This document shows, in pieces, positions 35,001-60,500 of a stretch of DNA of 64,000 nt. The notes below the pieces were generated by a model that saw nothing but the letters and a program-made list of their open reading frames with translations, did no database searches and was not told where the DNA came from. The translations under genes were made by a program, and so were the position numbers. The stretch's first letter is position 1. Every line of letters begins with the position of its first letter. Source of the DNA: Tubiluchus corallicola (Eukaryota > Priapulida > Priapulimorpha > Priapulimorphida > Tubiluchidae); assembly GCA_030141605.1 (NCBI GenBank), contig JAQGDQ010000290.1, positions 186,001-250,000 on the forward strand. Reading direction: 5' to 3'.

Positions 35001-36230
35001 CCACACTTCTTATATTTGTCTGTCACTGGCTAGAATTCTAGAATTCATTCCTGTAGTCTAAAGTATCTGTACTAGATTATTTCCTTGCAGCCTTATAATC
35101 TGTGCAGGTTTATTTGTGTGCTGCCTTAGCTTTCTTCACTGAACATGGACACTTTTAAACAAGATTCCTAAAAGAAATATATTCATTATTCACATACATT
35201 GGTGAGCTAAACAATTTTGAATAAATCTGTATCCAATTTGGACATCAGAATGTTTGACTGTCAAAAACATAAATACTAGACTGCCTAACTACAGCAACCT
35301 ATGCCCAAACATGCTACTGAGTGTTATTGCCGTGATGCTGATGATATTTTGTCAATACAAAATTAAGGTTGTTTATCTCAAGCTCTAACACCGGTTGACT
35401 TCACTGTGGGCATAGCTTACCTTTGTGATTAAGACAAAACTCAAAATATACTCAACTAAGCTCGGTGTCGAGAACATAAAAAGATGTATATAAGCACAAT
35501 GAAAATGATCAGTTTAGTGCAATAACGAGTGACTACAGATAAGAAAGGGGAAAATAAATTTGAACGTTTATCTAGACAGAACCTAGAACACTTGAAAGTA
35601 GGAAATAATTTGGACATAGGGAAAAAATTCAATGGAAAATATGGCAGGTTCATTTCAATCGACAGCAAGCAATTTAAAATTGATTTGAGTCACACACTCA
35701 CTCACACGCACACCCGCACACCACACACACTTAAAACTTTAGTAACTCCGAAGATTAGTACTTTCTAGTTGTTTATTGAACCTATTTAATATCTGCAAAC
35801 AGTGTTTCTCCCTGTTTAGTTACTTGAATGCAGCAAATAATGGTGTCTTTGATTTAAGTTCAAAAGATAGAATTTTAATAGCTCATGCAGTTTTTGATTC
35901 AGTTCAGCCCATTTTGACTTTAATAAAAAAATTAAAACCTGTAGAATTTTTCTTTAAGTGCCAAATTAATAAATCGTAAATCGTTCATATGATCATAAAA
36001 TCATTATAGGTTTTAAATTTTGAGTTTAGAAATCTCCAAAAAATACGAAATTCAGACAAATCCCCCATGAATCATTTATGTCGTGATCCGATTACAATAG
36101 TAGCTTCGTCAAAAAACCCCTTATTTTATATTTTATTAGACCTAGAGTATATAAAACTTTGATGCAAATTAAACCACCAAAACAAACTGCTACACAAATA
36201 TTTTTGCCTGCTTGAGGTGGTATGCTGAAA

Positions 36231-36849
36231 CATTCAAGTCCTCGTTTAACGACGCCCCGTTTAGTGACGTATCGTTCTAACGATGTTGATCATTTGACAC
36301 CTTTTTTTCACTCAATGACGCATGTTTGCAATGTTCTCCTCCAAAAATGTACTAATAACCGTAAACATTATAATTATTATACACATTTTTGTTCTTCCCG
36401 ACTGCTGACTAAATGCCATCCGTTTATGTCGAGTAAGAACCTGCGAGCAAACTTTGTGGACGCAACCTGTTGCTATAGCAACCAGACTACGTATCTAGAT
36501 AAAATTCCCAAAGTCGCTCAGGGTTTGGCCTTGACTGTGCAGTGTTTATCATTTAACCGCTGCCTAGGCTTAAACGTTAACAAAAGAGAATCCGTTATAA
36601 CTAGGTAATGGTAGGTAAGATATACAGGTGGTTTCAGGCAAGTGGAAAGAAATTAATCAGCAGGAATGTGAGTGAAAACTCCTACAATGTTGAAGTTGCA
36701 TGATTTAACCAGCACCCATTTTTGCTCTGGAACTCATCTCGATTCTTTTACATTACTTTCTATGGAAGTCTTGGCTTCGTTTAACAACGTTTCGCTTAAC
36801 GTTGTATTTTGCTGGAATGCATTAGCATCGTTAAACGAGGACTTACTGT
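36231..36849. mobile_element. pogo/Tigger-like non-autonomous element
   Basis: Ends: AAGTCCTCGTTTAACGA at 36236, and the right end reversed CAGTAAGTCCTCGTTTAACG, forming inverted repeats, with a TA next to the right end. A similar end lies at about 62995. It has two fortuitous open frames (128 and 152 codons) but no transposase signature. It lies between the hnRNP 3' end and the candidate 3'UTR exons. Confidence 0.75.
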
Positions 36850-37427
36850 ACAGCCTTGACAAAACTGCCTCCACTCAAAATGAACTTTTCTCGGCTCCAC
36901 TGCATTTTGTAATTAATGACCAAGAGTGCAAAGTAAGTTGCGGCCACTTAATTGTAGTCTACAGTAATTTACAGATTATTAGGCTAACTTGCGAAAAATT
37001 TTTAAATGATTATGCAGCCATTTCGTCAAAGTTCAAATGGAAGTTTATTTTAGGCTTTAGGACTTCAGAACGAATAACGAAAGTGCAGCCAATCTGGAGC
37101 AAACATGAAACTAAAGCTCTTAAAAACTGATATGAATGTTTATACTGTTCAAATTATTGTAATAATTTCCGTTTTTATTCTTAGAAAAACGGTAAAAAAA
37201 TGAGTTAAGTTTCGTTTTCTACTCGACTCAGAGATGTAAAAGTTTGGCAAAATAGTCTGGTACAAATGACGCTTATAACAAGTGATAAATAAAAAATACA
37301 CATTAAATTTCACATTATTTCACTTTTTTCAAATTAAGTCACCTCTAGGACCAACTGCTAAAAGTATGTCATCCAAAGCAGAAACTTACCTTTTAGATAA
37401 GATGGAAAAAGACTCGCTTGAAGCAGT

Positions 37428-48993
<11,566 letters not shown>

Positions 48994-49449
48994 TTTTGCT
49001 TCCGATTTAATAATTTTCTCCAGCTTCTCTAATCAACAAAACTGCAAAAACGAATATTTACGAGAACACAAAAGATGACTGACAAAGCGAAAAGAACGAA
49101 TCTCGCATATTCTCGGTTTTATATACCACGCCGAAGTCACGTGTTCTCGTCATTTCGGTCATTCGTCGCGACCACGCTATTGAATGCGCGGTGCATGTCT
49201 TTCATTGCCTGGGCAGTGAATAGTTGCCATAGCTTAAACATTAGCATTGCGGAGTATGCAACACTGTCATTTAAACTGTGCCCTTACTGGCTAGTGGCGG
49301 ACTGCCTTGACTGGCTGACATAACATAAGTTCAGGTCCTGTAATAACAAAATGTTCAGGTGCGATCAAACGGAGTGCTTCAACGATCTCCTCTTTGTCGG
49401 ATATATCCAAAGAGCTATCCCTTTGCTCTATAATGGGATGCGAGAAAAT
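48994..49449. promoter_or_regulatory. Presumed promoter and 5'UTR region of the hnRNP gene
   Basis: The minus-strand start codon context is AGCAAAAATGGGC at 48993. Upstream, 49000-49330 is less AT-rich than its surroundings and contains a TCACGTGT E-box-like site (about 49137-49144). The transcription start was not located; assignment rests on position only. Confidence 0.35.
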
Positions 49450-49764
49450 TTAACACAGTTTCCATACCGTATCACATTGACAATCCTTGTCTTCCTCCGA
49501 GGATGCTTCTCTATCAATCTTTCTCTTGTACTTTTCGGTCACCTCTTCTTGCTTGCTCAAACAAACTTCTGGTGTTGATAGAGTTGATGGCTTGATGCAT
49601 ATTTGTTTGTTTGTTGTTACATCTAGAATATTGTGTGACTCACTAATCACCCAGTAATCAGCAATGTAGTCAAGTCCCTCATTCCTAATAGTCTGAGTTG
49701 CCTTTCTTGCCAGAAATGCGACTGAATTACTGTAACAACAGTCTGCAGGCCTGCCTTTTGGCAT
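49450..49764 (-). CDS. Unrecognised 104-codon open frame
   Basis: An ATG-initiated minus-strand frame begins MPKGRPADCCYSNSVAFLAR and ends with a charged segment (KQEEVTEKYKRKIDREASSE) and CDTVWKLC. Composition is plausible for protein and it lies upstream of the hnRNP start on the same strand. No family, splice partner or conserved motif was recognised, so it may be chance or a transposon remnant. Confidence 0.25.
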   Translation of the reverse strand: MPKGRPADCCYSNSVAFLARKATQTIRNEGLDYIADYWVISESHNILDVTTNKQICIKPSTLSTPEVCLSKQEEVTEKYKRKIDREASSEEDKDCQCDTVWKLC

Positions 49765-50723
49765 GTTGGTATATGCTGTACTGATTTAGTTCAAAATAGT
49801 GATATATCCCACAAAACTGTTAAGGTACAGACAGAGTTTTGATTTAATTATCTTAAACAACTGCAGTCGAAATCATTGTTATTGTTAATCAAATTAGATA
49901 CCAGTGTAGTTGGCAGTGTCTTAATTAATACCATTTAATTGCAAAACACTTAATTATGAATTACCACTAATGTACAGAATTTGCATTGCACCATACATAT
50001 ACATATAATTATATAAACTCTATTGTTTTCCTCTATTTTTGCAAATATTTTTTTAGAATAATATTCATTGTAATTACATTTAACATCATAAATGAAATCA
50101 TATAGGCCTGTTCGCTATATTCATTTAGGTTTATATAGTCACATTTCAATTCTGTACTTTGTACGTCTGGCAAAAGCTTTGCAAAAATCGAGGAAAACAA
50201 TAAAGAGTTAAGGTTTATGAATATGCTTTTTGCTGATTAATTATAACAGTGGCACGTGAAAGGTGTATAGTAATTAGTCAAACTCGTAGTGCAGATGAGC
50301 ACAAAGGGGATAAAATGGAAATTTGCTGAAGATTCATGATATCGCCTATATCCTAGGTCTTAGTTATTATTACAAGTACAATGACATAATGCAATATCTT
50401 TTCTATGTAAGGAAGCAAGAAGTCTCCGTGTACTCTTCTCTTTTTCTGTTTCTCTTCGAGCCTTGTTCAACATCTTGTCATTGTATCTCTACAGCCTTGA
50501 GTTTGCAGTCTTCCAGTCTTTCTTGGAGTAAGCATTCTTGGCGCAGAAACTCTTGAGCCTTCTATAGATCTTGATAGACCTTATGTGACCATTTTCTTGT
50601 AATTTGAACCCAAGCTTTAACTCAAAATACCAAGTCTTTTCCCGTGTTTTCCAAATCAATGTTTGAGAAATTTGAGAAACAAGAACAGAAATGTATCAAA
50701 TGATCCCTCTCTTTCTCTTATGC

Positions 50724-50760
<37 letters not shown>

Positions 50761-51564
50761 CCCTCACACTCATGCGCTTACTCACACATTTTCTAGGCGT
50801 GTGAAGTGTGAAAATGGCAGAAAGTAGATGAGGAATACATGAAGGAAACATATTAGTACAATGATGTTTTGATGGTAATTGAGTCATGATTAATATGACT
50901 TACAGGGGTGGCTGACTCGATAACATCCCTTCATCTTAATGTAGTCATGAAAATTAATACTATTATTATATTTTTTAAGTGTTTTAGACATTATACTAAT
51001 ATTTTTTACTAACAGGTAAAAATACACGAATTTATCAAATATTACTACTATTATAGACATTACTACTATTATAGACAAAATAAGAATAAAATAAAAAGAG
51101 GCAAAAAAGAAGGTCTGGAAGTCTCATTTTGAAATTTACTGATCAAAAAGTTCGAGAGGAGGAGTTTGTGACTGGTGAAATTTGGTTGCTTGCACAATTT
51201 TTACTCTGATTAAATTTTAATGACCTTTGAAAGAGTAGGCGCAGAGAAAACTACGATGCAAAGATTTCTTCTATTGGTGATCATATTTTGCTGTTTTGTG
51301 CAACGTTTTTTGCACTTTTGTGATTTTGTGCAAAAAAACGTGACAGTTTATTATAGAGAAAGGGTAGAAAGCCAAGTTCGGTCTCTATCACTCAAGCCTT
51401 TCTAAGAAATGTCTCAACTACTGACTGAACCTCTCAAAATGAAACTGTTATGAGAATTCTAGATAGTAACTTGTTCATTTAGCGTATATTGATTAAATAA
51501 ATTACCAATTATTTCGGAGTATGCAACTCGGCAGTTTTCGAGTAAACTATTAATTGATATTACA
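49765..51564. other. Intergenic region upstream of the PIP4K2 gene
   Basis: No gene was seen. It holds a (CT)n microsatellite at 50727-50757 and AT-rich sequence. With the preceding region it separates the divergent hnRNP and PIP4K2 genes, so the PIP4K2 promoter should lie toward its right end. Confidence 0.5.
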
Positions 51565-54500
51565 ATGAATTCGGCTGGAACAGACGCATCAGTAGTTAGA
51601 AGAATGTCTACGCAAAGCAAGAAAAAGCACTTTAAAGCTGTTTCCCAGAAGGTCAAACTATTCCGCGCTAATGAACCACAATTAAGCGTTTTTATGTGGG
51701 GAGTCAACCACACGGTGAGCTACTTTATGTGTAAGCCTGTTTACTTGATACTTGATATCGATGCTGACTTTTTAAACAGTCTTCCTATCACTGCAGATGG
51801 TTTCATGTTGTGTTTATGGATGACACACACTTGGTAATTTCGTATACAACAAATAAAACTAAAATGGTTGAATATAGGAAGACAAAAATAAATCAAAATA
51901 GTTAGAAGTTTTGGAGGTAGGAAACTAAAAAGACATATCTATCCAAGTTCACTGGTTACATGTATTTGAGTACCATTTAATACAGTTAAGTACATCAGCA
52001 TTCTTGAGTTTTAGCATGAGCTAGAGGAATACCATTCTTGTTAATTTCTTTTTTTAATTTATTAGTAAATTTGTTATTGTGCATATTTTAAATGTATTTA
52101 AGACAATTCTTTAAAGTGTATGTATCAAGATTTTTATGTAGTTATGATGATCACTTTGAAGTCATTAATTTTTCCTTTCTTTTCAAGAAATCTAACATCT
52201 CTTTCTCATTACAGAAGAAAGTGGCAGTAATATTTTGCTAATCTACATAAATTGTCTAAAAAGAGGCATTGTTTATCCAAATTATGTACTGCCTCAGGAT
52301 TTTTTGTTTTATTTTTTTATTGGCACGTTTGTGATATTTTTGCTCGAACATTAGGCAAGCTGTACAAGTCTGAATTTGTTTAAGCAGCACACACTTACGA
52401 AAAGCCATGGTATGCTATTGAAAAGTCATACCAGTTACATCGTAATTTTCCACTAAACGTTGGCTACCGCCATGCCTATCTATTCAACAGTAGTTTTTTA
52501 TTAACTTAATGCTTTATATAGACAGTTTTTCTGTAAATTTCTTTGATATATTTTTCTAAATTTGAGTGATAATAGTAAAATAAACTCATTATGCTAAATA
52601 ACTTGTCCTTTTTCAAAAGTATGCATGAAAAGGGCAACGAGCCTTGTGCGGTGAAGATTAAATTTTGCATTTTATGATAAAATAGTTTGTGCGTTGATGA
52701 TTTTCTTATACACCCATCTTGTTGTGCGTGCACTTATAATATCTGCGCTAAACAGACAAGGTTACTAATTAATGTAATTATGGTTTGTGTGCTGCACGGT
52801 AATAGTATTAATGCTAGTTTGTTGACTGTCAAGCGTTTTAAAAAACCATAAGATAAGACCTGTGTCACACAGAGCTGGAGATAATCCATGAGGCATAAGC
52901 CACGAGGAGAAAAAGCCGCGTCATGAAAAATGAACGTGTGCTAACCAGTGGTCCCTGTCATACAGATAATCCATTTGTTTATTTCTACTGCAGTTTGCCT
53001 ACCGTAAGCCATCAGCCATAATCTGCGGTAGGCTCCTCACACATTTTGAGCAGTTCATAAAGCACCTTTTTGCGAAATGAATTTGGCCATTAATTTCGTT
53101 TGCCATAAGGTGTTTTGGGGTCATCGTTAACGTGGTAATTAGCAGGTTTGTGGTTTTTACAGTTCACAATTTATTTATACCATAAAAATTTGTAAAAGAA
53201 TCATCTCATAAACGTTAAAAAGCAATTTTTAAGCATGACATTTCACTAATACTGCAATTAGATATGTGCATTGCTGAAACGGATTAGTGCAAAATGTCTT
53301 ACTATTTACAGCGATTAAGAAGCATACCGCATGTTATGATAACAAATAGTTTATTGACAAACAACACAATACCATGTTTTATTAATTGTTTATTGTTTAC
53401 TTTCACTTTATTGTTTATTTATTTCACATCAACACAAATACACAATTAATACATTAAAAGAAACAAAAAGTTATCAATAATTCGATGAATAACAAACAGT
53501 CAGATACATAATAGGAAGCAAATTTTGGAAAAAATGATTTAAACTGTCTTTAGACGTAGGTGAACCTGTGGTAAACAAAGATAGTGATATCGCTACTTCC
53601 TTTAATACTGGTGTCTTAAACAACGTTATGTACAGCATCATTACAAATATACTAACTTGACTCTCAAAACACTGTGGGTTGAAAGATAAACAGAAGAATG
53701 TACAATGCAATGTATATAAAAAAATCACACATCACAGATCATCATCCCAACACTTGGTGTGGCGGGAACATAAAAGAATTTCCTTCATTTCATTAGTGTT
53801 CTCAGAAATCTTTATTTCTGTATATAAAAAATAAAAACAATAAATTTGACTGCTTTCACTGCTTACAAATGTATAATGATCTAATTATTATAATTTAAGA
53901 CAATAAAAGTAAATATTACTCACATCGTGCAGCTATAACAACTTGATACATCCTTTGGGATGTCATACTGGTTTACAGCAAATCAGGTAGAGACGATACA
54001 AATGATTACTTGAAAATTTATCTAAACATTATTTAAAGTTTACTAAGGGTTCTGTAAGCATGTTTAGTGAGTCTTAACTTAATTTACAACTTCATTGGTA
54101 AAATTACAGGTAAATTCACATAGGTGCTGCCACCTACATGTTAAGGCCAGAAACTGACTCTAACACTTGGGTATAATCATCATAATTATCGAAACATTGA
54201 AAGAAACAGAAGAAGTTAAATAGTAAATGGTATTTACACATTTACGAAAATAATATTATTACAGTAGTGTTGCTATCAGTTGAATATGATTTTCTGTGAC
54301 GAGATATTATTTTCTTATTTTAGAACAGTCTGTGATATAATTTGAAATTAAATCTGCGAGTTCACTTTCATTTCCATTTATCAGAAATATAAATTTTTCC
54401 TGTGCCGTAAGATTAATAAAGTTTGGAAAAATTTCGTTGACGTGAGACAACAGGCTTTGTCCTAAATCATTATAATAGTTACATTCAAGAATTAAATGCT

Positions 54501-57500
54501 TTTTGTCATTGAAAGGATGTACGCCTTATGGAAATGGGATCAATCAATCAATCAATTTATTTCACTCCAGCAATATATATACAATACATCAACATACAAT
54601 ATTATTGAAAAAAAAAACAGTATAGGTAAAAAAATGTTGATGAAGTCAAATTAACCGAATAAAGAGTCGCTGTATGACACCTTGAAAGCTTGGTTTGTTA
54701 AGGTGGCAGAAATGAGTGAACGAAGGAATGGTTAGGGTCAGAAGAAATGATAGAATGGAAAAAAATAGTAAGATTAGGGTAACGAAGAAGGAAAAGAAAC
54801 GACCACAGTGTATGTTTACATAGAGCACATACAGGAAATACCTTACGGCTTACGGATTATTGTTTGCTCCTTACACTGTTTTCTGCATGTCACGGGTCTT
54901 ATAGGTCCTTTGCTTATGTGGTAGTTATTTATCTGGTCTTTTTAGCTGCTTACTATGGAGTATGGAGCCGATTTGCGTTACTAATTGTTATTAAGCATGT
55001 AAAGCTATTTTTGGTAAATGAAGAACGTTAGTCAACTGCTTCCACTTACTATGGTTTTTGCTTTGCAGATAAATGCTTTGAGTCATGTGAATGTACCAAT
55101 TATGCTGATGCCAGATGATTTCAAGGCTTTTACCAAAACAAGAGTAGATAACCATTGCTTTAACAAGTGTGTATCTAACTAATATTTGTGCATTAGATTT
55201 TTAAAAAAGCACTTTTAACCGGTATACCTACACAAGTTTTACACTATGAATTTGTACTTGTGTGCTTACATGCTTAGCATGTTGCAAATCGTAGCATTTA
55301 CAATTTTTATACTTTGTTTACTTTATTGGAAATTTAGAAGTGCACTTCAGAACATGTTAGAGTAGTTTGCTAAGCCATTGGTTGTTTGTAGCTTTCCATG
55401 CAGTTTGGTAGCTGTGTAGTGGACAGAGAAGAACATTCTGTTTAAGTTCAGTTTGTTTACTAACCAAGGAGAGTATAGGAGGTTGGCTACTATTGTCTTG
55501 CTTATATGCAATTTTGTGCGCTGTCACTGGTTACGTAACTGCACCAGGCAACAATGTGGAGTTTGTAAATGCTTATTACGAGTTCGCTGGAGTAAAATTG
55601 GCCAAAAATGTAGACGGGATGAAAATGATGAAGCCATGCAACCGTTTAAACTTACTTTAAGTTTACTATTACCGTAATTAACAGAGACTCAGCTGATTTT
55701 TTGGCTTAATTTCAATGACATGTAGGTTGTATTTCCACTTTTTTTCTACTTAAATTTCAATGTGATGGTCGAAATCAGGAGGTTTCCGAATTTTTCAAAA
55801 GTCCGACCGAACTACGAATCTGTGGCTAAATTTCAGGAGACCTTAATTATAAATGTAATTTATATTATTGTTTAATATTGCTTATCGTATAATATAATAT
55901 TAAGCTCGTCACCAGTTGGACCTTCATTTTCACTTAGTCTATTCATTCAGCAGTGTTACTCCATGTTGTGACAATTACAGGCTCAAATCAGCCGAGTTCC
56001 CGTTCACGTTCTCAAAAAGATTGACTTCGTTCGTTGTGTACCGCGTAAATAGGTGTGTGTGTGCATGTGCATGTGGTGCGTGGTGTGTGCGTGTGTGCGT
56101 GGTGTGTGTGTTGTGGTTCAATCATTATTATATAATATTATTATCGTTACATTGGCAAGACCGTGAGCATGCTAGTGGTGATTATAGTATTAGTATTGCT
56201 CCTCGAGGGACGTGTTATTTGCATGATAATAACTATTTTCAAACACGTCGTTTCTAGTAAACTTATTCACGAAAAATGTTTTAGTCATTTCAGTTATTAC
56301 AACCGAGATTTTGTCGCTTTTTGTTTTCAGAGAAAACATGCCTAGTCATTTTCGTGTTAAGGAATACTGCCCGATTGTGTTTCGTAATTTGAGAGAAAGA
56401 TTTGATGTAGATGATACGGACTATGTGGTAATTTTTTCTTTTCTTTTCTTTTATTTTTATGCTAGTGTAGAATCCTGCTTACTTAACATGCATTGTGTCG
56501 TGTGTAGATTGTGATATATGTACAGCAGTTTTTATTACGACTACTAGTGTTTACACATAATAAATAATACAGTCAATGTCAGATGTAAGGGACACCTCGG
56601 GACCGGAAAAAAACATCCCTTACATCCGATGTCCCTTATAGCCGAAGTTGAGTCAGACTGAGGGTGTATATAGACCTGTACTTTTCTGTACTTTTACCCA
56701 TATTTTTATGGATTATTGCTACATATTCAGTGCAAACGGTATGTAGGAAACTCCAGTGATGCAAGATGTATGTGACTGCGGAAACCGAGCTGTTCGAATG
56801 CGAAATTTGCGAAAAATTGAGGTGTACAACTCATTCGGTTTTTGAAAACAAAGCAGTGTTTTGCTGTAATGTTTTGCTTATGTTTTTTTTGGAAAATGTC
56901 AATTCTCATCTTGCGGTTCATTGGTTTGGAGTCCTAGTCTTGCGATTACAGAGTTTTATATTGTTACGCTGAAATAAACCGTTACTGGATAATTGTGAAG
57001 CTATAGGATAATCTGGTTGTGCAGTTCTGCATCTTTTCGTCAGGCTTATTTGCACCTTATTACAAACAATTTTATTGAGGCTGTTTTAGTACAGTAGGCG
57101 CCGTTTAATAGACTCACGGTTAATAGACTCTATCGCTTAATTGACTCAAAAATGCCTGGAACGGGCCGCTTCTATTCAAATATACAGTAGGCGCCGTTTA
57201 ATAGACTCACGGTTAATAGACTCCATTGCTTAATTGACTCAAAACCGCCTGGAATGGGCCGGGCCGCTTCTGTTCAAATATACAGTAGGTGCCGCTCTTA
57301 ATAGACTCACGGTTAATAGACTCTATCGCTTAATTGACTCAAAAATGCCTGGAACGGGCCGCTTCTATTCAAATATACAGTTGGCCCCACTTAATAGACT
57401 TTGCAAGAAAATGAAGCGGCCAACGTTGAAGGAATTTTTGCAAATAAACAGACTTAGAAAAGTCTGTGATCTAGAAAAGTATACTGTTTAATTTATTGCT

Positions 57501-60500
57501 AATTCACTTATATAAATTAATATTTTAAAATATTTTTTCTAATTTTTAACTGCACAAAGGAATTTAGGCATTACTTCGTTTCTAAAATTGATTAAAAGCT
57601 GTTGCAGTGCATAGTAAGCTGATGACAAACTTCTATAGCAGTAATATTACACCCACCGGCTGTTAATAGGTTCAGTCGGTTAATTGGGTCAAAACACTTC
57701 GGTCGCAAAGTGAGTCTATTAAGCGGCACCTACTGTAATATAAATTTTTGAACATTTAAGTGAAATAATTGTTGATAATTTATGCTGGGAAACTCACCAA
57801 CCTGTTTGCAGATCACACAGTAATTTTGCTTACACTTTGGCATAGTATTGTTCCTCAGCAGTTTATAACGTCTGAATGTATTTGTATACCTTTTAGCACT
57901 CCCTGACAAAGGCACAGCCAGTTCAGGCCAAGTATCAAGGTAGAGGCGGAGGCAAGTTGCTTGTTTCGCAAGATCGTAGGTTTTTAATCAAAACAATCGA
58001 TGGTGAAGAAGTGGAACAGATGCACAGTATACTAAAACCTTACCACCAGGTTTGTGAGGAGTGATTAACCCTTTCAGTCCCAAATTATTTTTTTAATAAG
58101 AAAAAATTTTTTCGTTTGGTACTTTTGTTCAGTATGTCCATCTTGTTTACACATAATAATTATTTTGTTCTACCTGTGCCCGCATGCTAAATCTAGCCTG
58201 TATCCCACGGGATACATTGGGATTCAATGGAAGCATAAAATGTGCTTCATTTTGAAACTCCTGATAATTTTTTAAAGTATTTAAGACATTTAGTATGCAC
58301 GCTATGCTAATCTGTACAAAGTCGTCTCTAAAGTACTGTACCTTGCGCAATTTTTTATGCTATGTAGATTTTCTAGTTTGCCATTTTATCACCATTTTTA
58401 GTCTATTAGTTATTGGCTTAAATCAAAATAACTATTAACAGATCAAATAACTGTTAGTTTTAAAATTTTATGAATTTTAAAGGCAGAAAATATTCTTGTA
58501 TTCCATGGGATACAATGGGTATGAAAGGTTAACAGTTACATTATGAACAGTTAGCATTTTCTTACTAGCTAACTATGCAGTTGTAGTTTGTCATTAAAAC
58601 AAGTGACCGAATTTACTAATAGATATTTTTGGGCGTCTTTCTTTTGCATAGAAATCTGGTGCATTTGTAATTGACAATTTTGATACTTCCTAATTTGACT
58701 ATCAATATTCCAATATTTTCACATTTTTTCAACACAGAAGATCCATCTTTCTTATGTAGGCTCAATGTTTAGTTTAGTTTAGTGTAGTTTATTATTATCA
58801 CATTCAGTACAATATAACTACATTAAGCACACAGTGACATCAAAATTATTACGTCATACTGTCATACACTATCGTTATAATAAAAGAATAATTGTACTGC
58901 AGTGGGCTAGAGCATCAAAGGCTTGTATAAGCCCACTGTCATGTGAACCCGATAAAAAAGAATGGATGAGTGAACAAAAAAAGAACTGGGAGAAAGGTTA
59001 GATCACACAGGAAGGGTAGAAGGATGTGTTAGTGGAAATGGTAGGAAGAAAGATAATAGATTGCGCTATGTTGACATCAGCTCTAAAGATTTATCCATGA
59101 TGCCTTGTTTTGCGTAATCTGTAGCTGCATGTCAGCACCTGCTCTCTGTTAAAAAGGGATATGTAGAAAACGCCTCCTTTTGATTACTCCTGTTTGTTAT
59201 AACACTCGTACTAGTTTAACACCAATAACATATGTATTAAAAGTTTTTGATGAAATTACATTTAGAATTTTCATGATTTTTGTAAAGGCGTGGTTTAAAA
59301 TGCCTTTAGCTGCATTATAATCGATCTCTTTTGGGTAATGTGATAACTGGGGTAATTTTCTCACTAGTCTGTGTAAATTACTTATAGGAAGACTTTGTTC
59401 TTAATAGGTGCAATTATCCAAAGTATTTTATTAGCAAATTACAATTTTGCTTTTGAAGCTTCAGAGATTGCTACTAGTCAAGAAATATTGATTTTTTTAC
59501 ATATTTTTTAGTATGTGGTGGAAAGTCATGGAGAAACTCTGTTGCCACAGTACCTAGGAATGTATCGTGTGACTGTAGATGGTGCTGACACCTATCTTTT
59601 AGTGATGAGGAATTTCTTCAGTCAGAACTTACAAGTGCATAGAATCTATGACCTAAAAGGCTCCACAGTAGACAGGAAGGCTACAGAGAAAGAAAAGGTA
59701 GGAGGTTTTATTATTGTTTGCCAACAATGAACTAGAATTGTGTATAATCAATTAAATAGCAGTAATTCAATTCAATTCAATTTATTTATTAACTCTGCAA
59801 GAATTATCAAAACACAGTATTAGGAATACATGCAAGATCAGAGATCACTCTAACTCTAGATCAGAGATCACTCTAGGTCTAGATCGGAAATCACTCTAGG
59901 TCTAGATCAGAGATCACTCTAGCTCTAGATCAGAGATCACACTTGCTCTAGATCAGAGATCACTCTAGCTCTAGATCAGAGATCACTCTAGGTCTAGATC
60001 AGAGATCACTCTAGGTCTAGATCAGAAATCACTCTAGCTCTAGATCAGAGATCACTCTAGCTCTAGATCAGAGATCACTCTAGCTCTAGATCAGAGATCA
60101 CTCTAGCTCTAGATCAGAGATCACTCTAGCTGTAGATCAGAGATCACTCTAGCTCTAGATCAGAGATCACTCTAGCTCTAGATCAGAGATCACTCTAGCT
60201 CCAGATCAGAGATCACTGTAGCTCTAGATCAGAGATCACTCTAGCTCCAGATCAGAGATCACTCTAGCTCTAGATCAGAGATCACTTTGAGACTTAAATA
60301 TCAATGTGGTTAAAACAATTTCGTAAATAGATTGTAATACAGTCAAACCTCATTATACCGCCAACCGTTACACTACCAAACTAGTTTACCGCCATCTGGT
60401 GGACAAATTAATGTACTTGTTCAATGCGGAAATACCGGCAGCAGTCTCGAATAATGCCACCAGCTTCTTGTTATAATACTAGCTGTCCGAGTCTGCTATA

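Noticed and set aside
36222..37130. Two plus-strand frames of 128 and 152 codons
   Set aside because: They overlap the pogo-like element ends and show no domain or transposase motif. Length is compatible with chance.
49075..49323. 82-codon plus-strand frame upstream of the hnRNP gene
   Set aside because: Lies in the presumed hnRNP promoter and 5'UTR, with no homology or splice partner recognised.
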